Shown: one piece after another, positions 1 through 5,810 of the stretch | How positions within the stretch are numbered: position 1 is the stretch's first letter | How the letters are laid out: each line of letters opens with the position of its first letter | Origin: JAKLQJ01 sp964534135 | GTDB taxonomy: Bacteria > Elusimicrobiota > Elusimicrobia > Elusimicrobiales > UBA9959 | Length of the DNA stretch: 10,764 nucleotides | Assembly (NCBI GenBank): GCA_964534135.1 | Contig: CAZHQC010000082.1 | Coordinates: forward strand, 1 to 10,764 | Reading direction: 5' to 3' | The notes under the pieces: model-generated | The model's input: the letters and a program-made list of their open reading frames with translations, nothing else | Told to the model about the DNA's origin: nothing | The model's database searches: none | Program-made: the position numbers and the translations under genes

Positions 1-823
1 GCTGACTGCCACAATCACAACGCATGGAAGCAAAAACATCTCCCGTTAAACATTCTGAATGTATCCGTGTTAAGCATGGATTTTTAATTTTACCTAAAGT
101 TAAAGCAATATGCTCCAAACCTGATAAAGTATCTTTATATATGCGCAAATCAAATGAACCGAATTTTGTAGGAAGATTGGCTGATGCCACTTTTTCAATA
201 AAAGATTCTTTCTTTCTTCTATAAGCAATTATATCCGCTATGGTGCCGAGTTTAATTTTATGTTTTTTTGAAAATTTTTCAAGTGAAGCAAATCTTGCCA
301 TCTTTCCATTTTCATCAATTATCTCACAGATCAAACCTACGGGGCTCAAACCTGAGAGTTTCATTAAATCCACACATGCTTCAGTATGTCCGGCCCGCAC
401 AAGTACTCCGCCATTATTGGCGCGAAGGGGAAACATATGTCCGGGTCTTGTTAACTCTTCAGGCTTAGACTTTTTACCGGCAAGAACCCTCAATGTCTTT
501 GCCCGGTCATAAGCTGATATTCCCGTAGTTATACCTTTTTTAGCATCGGTTGAAATCATCCAATCAGTCTTAAAAGGGTCAGTATTATCGCGCTCCATAG
601 GAAAAAGGTTCAGCCTCTTTATATAACTTTCTTCCATAGGCGCGCATAACAATCCTTTAGCATTTTTTATTATAAAATTTATATTTTCAGGCTTAACAAA
701 CTCGGCTGCCATAACTATATCGCCTTCATTTTCTCTACCCTCATCGTCGGCAATTATGACCATTTTTCCTTTTTTAATATCCTTTATTAAATCTTCAACC
801 GGTGAAATTGTTTTTTTTCTCAT
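1..823 (-). CDS. ribBA: RibBA: DHBP synthase / GTP cyclohydrolase II (3' part beyond the window)
   Basis: Bifunctional riboflavin enzyme. The N-terminal domain makes 3,4-dihydroxy-2-butanone 4-phosphate from ribulose 5-phosphate; the C-terminal domain opens GTP in the first step of the purine-derived branch. The 274 codons visible here read from ATG at 823 and run off the left edge. The DHBP synthase domain fills about residues 1-205, with the DDEGRENEGD metal/substrate loop at 26-35 and a typical RPGHMFPLRA motif. The cyclohydrolase domain then starts and is cut just after SECLTGD and RCDCG, whose three Cys are the family's zinc ligands. The start is set by AGGAGA (831-836) seven bases upstream and by the family's N-terminus. 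No plus-strand frame here is coding. The FMN riboswitch and terminator upstream imply repression when FMN is plentiful. The fusion is well supported because both domains are read in one open frame. Confidence 0.96.
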   Translation of the reverse strand, partial: MRKKTISPVEDLIKDIKKGKMVIIADDEGRENEGDIVMAAEFVKPENINFIIKNAKGLLCAPMEESYIKRLNLFPMERDNTDPFKTDWMISTDAKKGITTGISAYDRAKTLRVLAGKKSKPEELTRPGHMFPLRANNGGVLVRAGHTEACVDLMKLSGLSPVGLICEIIDENGKMARFASLEKFSKKHKIKLGTIADIIAYRRKKESFIEKVASANLPTKFGSFDLRIYKDTLSGLEHIALTLGKIKNPCLTRIHSECLTGDVFASMRCDCGSQ

Positions 824-836
824 TAATTTATCTCCT

Positions 837-870
837 AAATAAAAAAACCCTGAAGTTATTTCCTTCAGGG
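837..870 (-). terminator. Intrinsic terminator of the FMN riboswitch leader
   Basis: On the minus strand CCCTGAAG (870-863) pairs perfectly with CTTCAGGG (855-848) across a 7-base loop, followed by seven T (847-841) and then ATTT. The T run ends directly before the AGGAGA ribosome binding site of ribBA, so termination here keeps RNA polymerase out of the gene. This is the expected expression platform of a transcription-type FMN riboswitch. The 5' arm is also complementary to the start of the aptamer, which suggests a switch (see findings). Confidence 0.9.
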
Positions 871-925
871 CATTAAATATAAAATTAGATTAAAGAATTA
901 AGAAATACTAAATCTTCAAACTATT

Positions 926-1341
926 TATTCTTCTTCTATCCAGACTGAGTGCCTACGGCACATAACTGTCGGCTTTGGAATTTCACCAAATCCTGCCTTT
1001 ATACTTATGGCTCGCGGACTTACCTAGAGGCTCTATGACAAAACTAGTTTACCATTTGGCTGATTGATTTTTTAACGAAACGAGAAACGAAGAGTGAGCA
1101 TACCCTCTGCGGTATGTAAACGATAAGTGACGAAGTTGTAGTCTAAAATCAACCAGAGCCCCTCTGGGGAAGCTCATCTTTTGTTGATTTTTTCGTTGCG
1201 CCTCATTCACAGGTAAAAAACTTTCTCATTCGTTGCACCTGAAACTCAGCTTAAAGCTGAGCTTCCAAATAGTGAATTAATTTTGTCATAGAGCCTTCAG
1301 AATCACCGCCGGTGGGGAATTGCGCCCCGCCCTGAAGAATA
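926..1341 (-). promoter_or_regulatory. FMN riboswitch (RFN element) with a greatly enlarged variable arm
   Basis: Read on the minus strand, the conserved RFN blocks appear in order: an AGGGCGGGGCGCAATTCCCC block, then ACCGGCGGT (near 1303-1311), TCCGCGAG (near 1012-1019), GGATTTGGTGAAATTCCAAA (near 974-993), GCCGACAGT, and AGTCTGGAT (near 938-946). The closing P1 helix is formed by 1334-1341 (TATTCTTC) with 926-933 (GAAGAATA). The element lies between the rib promoter and the ribBA terminator, as expected for FMN feedback control. A small extra hairpin (GTGCC/GGCAC, 949-961) sits in the last conserved part. The variable stem-loop between GGCGGT and TCCGCGAG, usually tens of bases, is about 270 bases here, so the element spans about 416 nt. 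All core blocks look intact, so ligand binding is plausible but not shown. Confidence 0.93.
1028..1296. repeat. Palindromic insert inside the riboswitch variable arm
   Basis: The ends are a perfect 16-bp inverted repeat: AGGCTCTATGACAAAA at 1028-1043 and its reverse complement at 1281-1296. Pairing continues imperfectly to about 1059/1264. Inside are further hairpins: ttgatttt (1064-1071) with aaaatcaa (1145-1152), enclosing CATACC/GGTATG (1099-1104/1111-1116); CCAGAG/CTCTGG around 1153-1167; ggaagctca (1168-1176) with tgagcttcc (1258-1266); and ctcagctt/aagctgag (1245-1261). No reading frame of note is present. It resembles a non-coding palindromic repeat or MITE-like insertion, but no clear target duplication is seen and its presence elsewhere in the genome cannot be judged from this window. 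Confidence 0.7.
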
Positions 1342-1348
1342 TACTCTA

Positions 1349-1357
1349 ATTATAGCA
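1349..1357 (-). promoter_or_regulatory. Extended -10 promoter of the ribBA leader
   Basis: On the minus strand the sequence reads TGC-TATAAT (1357-1349): a perfect -10 hexamer with the TGn extension. No good -35 is seen at 16-18 bases, which fits an extended -10 promoter. The predicted transcription start falls near 1342, immediately before the first base of the riboswitch P1 helix. Confidence 0.65.
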
Positions 1358-1458
1358 AATTTTAAAAAACACATGTATATTTGTCTTGTTTATTCAATAG
1401 CATAGAGCAGTAAAATCAAAGACCTTATGCTTTTACCCTATCCTCAATTTTAATATTT

Positions 1459-1467
1459 TGATACCAT
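1459..1467 (+). promoter_or_regulatory. Possible promoter of the purB operon
   Basis: TG-A-TACCAT (1459-1467) fits a weak extended -10. It would place the transcript start at about 1474-1475, on or next to the purB start codon. No convincing -35 is visible and the region is generally AT-rich, so this is tentative. Confidence 0.3.
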
Positions 1468-1474
1468 TATTTCT

Positions 1475-2863
1475 ATGGAAAGATTATCTCTTATAAATCC
1501 CGTTGATGGCAGATATTCAAAACAAACCAAGCCGCTTAAGGACTATTTCAGTGAAGCGGCTCTAATAAAATATCGAATTATTGTTGAGTGTGAATACTTT
1601 CTATATTTAGCCAAACAAAAAGGTGTTAAAATTAAAAAGCTCAAATCTTCCGATATTAATTTTATTAAAAGTTTAAAAAATCCCTCTTCTCATGATATAA
1701 AAGAAGTAAAAAAAATAGAAACCGAAGGAAATCCTTCTTTGCCGGCAACGCGCCATGATGTTAAGGCCGTAGAATACTATCTTAAATCAAAGTTTGCCGA
1801 GCAAGGACTTTCAAATTTTAGCGAATACCTGCATTTCGCTTTAACCAGCGAGGACACCAATAATATTTCTTATACTATGATGCTTAGTTCTGCTCTTAAA
1901 AAAGTACTATTACCCCAAATTAAAACCATTCAAAAACATCTGTTAAACCTTTCAAAGGAATATTCCGGCTCCATTCTGCTTGCCCGAACCCATGGACAAG
2001 CCGCCATTCCCACTACTTTTGGCAAAGAATTTCGAATTTATGAAAATCGGATTAAAACGCAATTAAACAGAGTAAATAAAATTAAAATTCTTTCAAAACT
2101 AAACGGCGCTGCCGGCAATTACAATGCCCATATAGCGGCATTTCCTAAAATCGACTGGCTTAGATTTTCAGAAAATTTTATAAACCATCTCAATACTGAA
2201 TTTAAATTAAATATCTCCACAAATAAAATAACCTCACAAATAGAACCGCATGACAGCTATTGCGAACTTTTTGACGCCTTATGCGCCATAAATATAATTT
2301 TGACCGATATGTGCCAGGATATATGGCGCTATATAAGCGACGATTTATTAACCCAAAAAGCCGCGAAAGGGGAAATAGGTTCGTCCACCATGCCGCATAA
2401 AATAAATCCCATATCCTTTGAAAATGCGGAGGGAAATCTCGGCATAGCCAATGCTCTTTTCCGGCACTTTAGCCTAAAGCTTCCGATATCGCGCCTTCAA
2501 AGGGATTTATCCGATTCCACCGTTGAAAGAAATTTTGGCGTCGCTTTTGCTCATTCTTTAATTGCCTATGATTCCATCTTAAAAGGCCTTTTAAGAATTA
2601 AGGTTAATCCCGCCAAAGCCGCGCAGCAAATAGCGGAGCATCCTGAAATATATGCCGAAACCATTCAGACAATTCTTCGAAGGGAGAATTTTCCAAATCC
2701 TTATGAACTTTTAAAAACTTTAACACGCGGCAGTAAAATAAACCGCATCAAATTAAATAAATTTGTAAAAAACCTGAAAGTAAGCAAAAAAATTAAAAAA
2801 GAAATAATCAGTTCCATAAATACTGGTTATATTGGAATAGCGGACAAGATAGCTAAAAATTGA
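1475..2863 (+). CDS. purB: Adenylosuccinate lyase
   Basis: Cytoplasmic enzyme of purine synthesis in the fumarase/aspartase superfamily. It removes fumarate from SAICAR (giving AICAR) and from adenylosuccinate (giving AMP). The 462 residues match the E. coli-type PurB in length and throughout: NPVDGRY at 8-14, RHDVKAVEYYLK near 93-104, TSED at 124-127, ARTHGQAAIPT at 170-180 with the catalytic-region His, and the superfamily signature GSSTMPHKINP at 302-312 on the flexible catalytic loop. The usual SRTHGQPAT reads ARTHGQAAI here, a mild deviation. The start is fixed by the conserved N-terminus, yet no Shine-Dalgarno sequence precedes it. It is the first gene of a probable purB-purA-etfBA operon and diverges from ribBA. 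Confidence 0.97.
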   Translation: MERLSLINPVDGRYSKQTKPLKDYFSEAALIKYRIIVECEYFLYLAKQKGVKIKKLKSSDINFIKSLKNPSSHDIKEVKKIETEGNPSLPATRHDVKAVEYYLKSKFAEQGLSNFSEYLHFALTSEDTNNISYTMMLSSALKKVLLPQIKTIQKHLLNLSKEYSGSILLARTHGQAAIPTTFGKEFRIYENRIKTQLNRVNKIKILSKLNGAAGNYNAHIAAFPKIDWLRFSENFINHLNTEFKLNISTNKITSQIEPHDSYCELFDALCAINIILTDMCQDIWRYISDDLLTQKAAKGEIGSSTMPHKINPISFENAEGNLGIANALFRHFSLKLPISRLQRDLSDSTVERNFGVAFAHSLIAYDSILKGLLRIKVNPAKAAQQIAEHPEIYAETIQTILRRENFPNPYELLKTLTRGSKINRIKLNKFVKNLKVSKKIKKEIISSINTGYIGIADKIAKN

Positions 2864-2877
2864 TATTGGGAGGGCTA

Positions 2878-3903
2878 ATGCCTGTAGATATAGTCGTCGG
2901 AGGACAAGCCGGAGATGAAGGAAAAGGAAAAATTTCAGCTTACTTAGCTTATAAAAATAATTTTGACTATTGCGTAAAAGTCGGAGGACCGAATGCCGGC
3001 CATACCGTTTTTTTTGAAGATAAAATATTTGCCTTAAAAAATATACCGGCAGGCTTTGTAAACAAAAAAACCAAATTGGTTTTAGTTTCCGGAACCTATA
3101 TTATCACTGATTGGCTCTTGCGGGAAATGAAAGAAACAAATTGCGAGTCCAGAATTATTATAGACCCCAATGCGGTAATCATAGAACCAAGACAAATGAA
3201 AGCTGAAAGAAACAATGCAAGAATGATGAAAACCATCGGCAGTGTGGGAACAGGCCTCGGAGAAGCTGTAAGAGAGAGAATTGATAGAAAAAAAATAAAA
3301 TTCGCTAAAAATGAACCACGCTTAAAAAAATTTATAAAAGATGTTCCTTCTCTCCTCAATAAAGCTCTTGCAAAAAACAAACAAATTCTTTTGGAAGGAA
3401 CTCAAGGAATTAAATTATCTCTTCTGCACGGAGAATATCCTTATGTCACATCCAGAGACACAACCGCCTCCACCTTTCTGGCTGAAACTGGTTTAGGCCC
3501 CAAATATGTTAGAGATATTTATGCCATATTTAAGCCTTATACCACCCGCACAGGCCCCGGCCCCATTAAAAATGAAGTAAAAAATAAAGCCGATCTGCAT
3601 AGCCATCATACTAAGGGAAGAGAAATTGGAAGTGTAAGCGGCCGCTTTAGAAGAATAGGCGCTTTTGAGACGGAAACGGCAATAAAAACCATTTGTGTAA
3701 ATTCAGCCACAAAACTTGTTATTACTCATATTGATATTTTAAGCGGCGGTCAAGACGCTAAAAAATTAAAGGATTTTAAAGGAAAGGCAAAACAATTTAT
3801 AACAAAAATGAATACGCTATCAAAAGTGTATCCCTATCCAAAATTATCCATCATATCTTATGGACCGGGACTCTTTGACGTCATTGATTTAAGGAGAAAG
3901 TGA
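2878..3903 (+). CDS. purA: Adenylosuccinate synthetase, short archaeal-like form
   Basis: Makes adenylosuccinate from IMP, aspartate and GTP, the step before PurB in AMP synthesis. ATG 2878 is preferred over an in-frame TTG at 2860 because GGGAGGG (2868-2874) lies just upstream and the family starts with this short strand. The protein has 341 residues, against about 430 for most bacterial PurA; this matches the shortened archaeal form. Seen: GGQAGDEGKGK at 8-18 with catalytic Asp13, NAGHT at 39-43 with catalytic His42, EGTQG at 173-177, YPYVTSRDTTAS at 187-198, TTRTGPGP near 222-229 and SGRFRR at 254-259. The usual Trp of the first motif is Ala11, and the usual GTTG reads GSVG at 121-124. Asp13 argues against the phage PurZ enzyme, which has lost it. 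The gene lies 14 bases after purB. Confidence 0.92.
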   Translation: MPVDIVVGGQAGDEGKGKISAYLAYKNNFDYCVKVGGPNAGHTVFFEDKIFALKNIPAGFVNKKTKLVLVSGTYIITDWLLREMKETNCESRIIIDPNAVIIEPRQMKAERNNARMMKTIGSVGTGLGEAVRERIDRKKIKFAKNEPRLKKFIKDVPSLLNKALAKNKQILLEGTQGIKLSLLHGEYPYVTSRDTTASTFLAETGLGPKYVRDIYAIFKPYTTRTGPGPIKNEVKNKADLHSHHTKGREIGSVSGRFRRIGAFETETAIKTICVNSATKLVITHIDILSGGQDAKKLKDFKGKAKQFITKMNTLSKVYPYPKLSIISYGPGLFDVIDLRRK

Positions 3904-3911
3904 TTTTGTCG

Positions 3912-3942
3912 CCTGTGACTTGCAACCTGTAACTTGTGACCT
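3912..3942 (+). repeat. 14-bp tandem repeat in the purA-etfB spacer
   Basis: Two 14-base units, CCTGTGACTTGCAA (3912-3925) and CCTGTAACTTGTGA (3926-3939), are followed by a partial third copy CCT. The array fills most of the 43-base gap and ends four bases before the etfB start codon, which has no Shine-Dalgarno sequence. Confidence 0.8.
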
Positions 3943-3946
3943 ACTT

Positions 3947-4747
3947 ATGCATATAATCATTTGTATAAAACAAACACCGCTAACAGATAAAGTCCAATTT
4001 GATTCAGATGGCAATCTTATCCGCGATAATATAGAATCCGGTATTAATCCTTTTGATGAATATGCTTTGGAAGAAGCACTTAAAATAAAAGACGCTAATC
4101 CACAAACAAAAATCTCTGTTCTCACCATGGGACCGCCAAATGCCGACGAAGTTCTAAGATATGCTATTTCAAAAGGCTGTGATAAGGGTTATCTTCTAAG
4201 CGATATATTATTAAAAGGCTCAGATACTTGGTCGACAAGCTATGCTCTCGCCAAAGCTATAGAAAAAATAAATTCAATTGAAAAATCTTTCTTTATTGTT
4301 TGTGGTATGGGCTCTAATGACAGTGATACGGGACATATTGCCTCTCAAATAGCGGTTCATTTAAATCTTCCAAACATATCACTGTCGTCAGGTATTTTAT
4401 CTTTAAGCGAAAAAACAATTCTCCTTGAGAAAAAAGAATTTCAAAATATCAAAACCCTTGAAATGGAATTGCCGGCCGTAGTGTCCTTTGAAAAAAATAT
4501 TAATTGTCCAAGACTTGTAAATATCAAGGGCCGCTTAAAATCCAGATCCTTTAAACCGGTTGTCTGGATAATAAAAGACATAAACTGTGAGCAGGAAAAA
4601 ATAGGCGCAAATGGCTCACCTACAGTTGTCAGTGAATCTTTTACTCCGCCTAAAAAAAGCAGAGCATTTTCCATTATAAATGGAGAGACTATTGGCGAAA
4701 AAACGGACACCACAGTTAAAATATTGAAAGAATTAAATTTTTTATGA
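3947..4747 (+). CDS. etfB: Electron transfer flavoprotein, beta subunit
   Basis: Small subunit of the soluble ETF heterodimer, which passes electrons between dehydrogenases and a membrane or ferredoxin acceptor; it carries the AMP (or second FAD) site. The 266 residues begin MHIIICIKQTP, the typical ETF-beta N-terminus. An in-frame TTG at 3920 would add nine residues coded by the tandem repeat and is rejected. Seen: NPFDEYALEEAL at 34-45, VLTMGPPNADEVLRYA at 58-73, GSDTWSTSYALAKAI at 91-105, CGMGSNDSDTGHIASQIA at 119-136, LPAVVSFEKN near 175-184 and GSPTVV at 223-228. The Asp-x-Asp-Thr motif at 125-128 resembles electron-bifurcating ETFs more than the DDD/S form of beta-oxidation ETFs, but this is a suggestion only. 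It overlaps etfA by four bases (ATGA), so translation is likely coupled. Confidence 0.94.
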   Translation: MHIIICIKQTPLTDKVQFDSDGNLIRDNIESGINPFDEYALEEALKIKDANPQTKISVLTMGPPNADEVLRYAISKGCDKGYLLSDILLKGSDTWSTSYALAKAIEKINSIEKSFFIVCGMGSNDSDTGHIASQIAVHLNLPNISLSSGILSLSEKTILLEKKEFQNIKTLEMELPAVVSFEKNINCPRLVNIKGRLKSRSFKPVVWIIKDINCEQEKIGANGSPTVVSESFTPPKKSRAFSIINGETIGEKTDTTVKILKELNFL

Positions 4748-5751
4748 TAGAAAAAAACAGATCAACATGGATTATAAGTGTCTCAAACGCCCCCGGCTTT
4801 GAACAATCGGCATATGAGCTTATTACGGCGGCCCTTAAGATTTCAGATGGTTCAATGGAAAATTTGTCCTGCGTAATAATAGGACATGAAGCCTCAAAAT
4901 ATACCGATAATTTTTTCAAAAGGGGAATTAAAAAAGTTTATATTGTAGAAGGTGAAATTTATAAAAATTTAATTGAAGAAATTTATGCCGATGCTCTTTC
5001 TCAGTTAATCTTAGAAGAAAATCCCGCTAAAATTCTTTTCCCAGCTTCAAAAGAAATAAAAACAATAGCGGCGAGACTTGCGGCTAAACTTAATATGGGC
5101 CTTATAGCGGACGCCATAGAACTTAAAAATGAAATCTCAGGAAAAACTTCCGCCATAAAACCCACCTTCGGCGGAGAGTTAATGGCTAAAATAGAATCCC
5201 GCTCACAAGTGGAAATGATAACCGTTAGAGAAGGTTTTTATGAAAAAGCTGATTTATTGGATTCACCCGTCGACGGAAAAATTATAAATTTCAAATCAGA
5301 TTTACCTCAGTTAAACGCCAAAATAAAACTAATTGAATCTATAATAAAACCTGAAGATGAAGATGAAGATATTGCCCAAGCTGAAATTGTAGTGGCAGCG
5401 GGACGAGGAATAAAAACAAAAGAAGAATTTGAAATGGTTAAAGAATTTGCAAAATTAATAAACGGCGCAATAGGAATAACCAGGCCATTGGCAGACGCAG
5501 GCTTTGCCAATGAAAACTGTCAAATAGGCATCACAGGAAAAACTATAAAACCCAAACTCTATATTGCCTTGGGCATTTCGGGAAAAGCTCATCACACACA
5601 AGGAATTTTAAACGCTAAGACCATCATCGCCGTTAATAAAGATACCGCTGCGCCTATAAAAGATATTTCAGATTATTTTATTGAAGCGGATATTAAAGAA
5701 TTTCTTCCTTCTATAATTAAAAAATTAAAAGAAAGTAAAGGTATTGAATAA
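4744..5751 (+). CDS. etfA: Electron transfer flavoprotein, alpha subunit
   Basis: Large ETF subunit carrying the redox-active FAD. It has 335 residues, normal length. The N-terminal Rossmann-like domain covers about 8-190. An acidic linker, KPEDEDEDIAQ (202-212), is followed by the FAD domain: VVAAGRGIK at 216-224, TRPLADAGF at 246-254, QIGITGKTIKPKLYIALGIS at 260-279 and VNKDTAAPI at 297-305. The usual SGAIQH segment reads SGKAHH (279-284), keeping the last His. The start overlaps the etfB stop as ATGA with no Shine-Dalgarno, so it is probably translated by coupling. No acyl-CoA dehydrogenase, ETF-quinone oxidoreductase or other partner lies in the window, so the electron donor is unknown. 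It is the last gene of the operon, with the terminator hairpin starting five bases after the stop. Confidence 0.95.
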   Translation: MIEKNRSTWIISVSNAPGFEQSAYELITAALKISDGSMENLSCVIIGHEASKYTDNFFKRGIKKVYIVEGEIYKNLIEEIYADALSQLILEENPAKILFPASKEIKTIAARLAAKLNMGLIADAIELKNEISGKTSAIKPTFGGELMAKIESRSQVEMITVREGFYEKADLLDSPVDGKIINFKSDLPQLNAKIKLIESIIKPEDEDEDIAQAEIVVAAGRGIKTKEEFEMVKEFAKLINGAIGITRPLADAGFANENCQIGITGKTIKPKLYIALGISGKAHHTQGILNAKTIIAVNKDTAAPIKDISDYFIEADIKEFLPSIIKKLKESKGIE

Positions 5752-5790
5752 AAAAAATAGAGGGTGATTTTTATCACCCTCTATTCTATA
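5751..5790. terminator. Bidirectional terminator between etfA and malic enzyme
   Basis: A perfect 13-bp stem (5756-5768 with 5773-5785, core AGAGGGTGA/TCACCCTCT) closes a TTTT loop. It is flanked by seven A on the left (5751-5757), giving a strong T run for minus-strand transcripts of the malic enzyme gene. The right side (TCTATAATTTTC) is T-rich but weaker for the plus-strand operon. Its place between convergent genes supports a shared terminator. Confidence 0.9.
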
Positions 5791-5810
5791 ATTTTCTATT
5801 CTATTCTCTA

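Noticed and set aside
24..512. Plus-strand open frames at 24-224, 240-512 and 268-468
   Set aside because: They lie antisense to ribBA, whose conserved motifs are read continuously on the minus strand, and they show no family features.
2860..2877. TTG at 2860 as the purA start
   Set aside because: ATG 2878 has a Shine-Dalgarno sequence and fits the conserved N-terminus; the TTG start would overlap the purB stop and add six unconserved residues.
3096..3380. Minus-strand frames within purA, etfB, etfA, greA and the ATPase gene
   Set aside because: They are shadows of well-supported genes, without plausible starts, ribosome sites or recognisable domains.
2878..3903. PurZ (2-aminoadenine pathway) instead of PurA
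   Set aside because: GDEGKGK keeps the catalytic Asp that PurZ lacks, and the gene is paired with purB in a cellular operon with no phage genes.
3912..3942. CRISPR array
   Set aside because: Units are 14 bp and directly adjacent with no spacers; the same holds for the two 17-bp copies at 10721-10762, and no cas gene is present.
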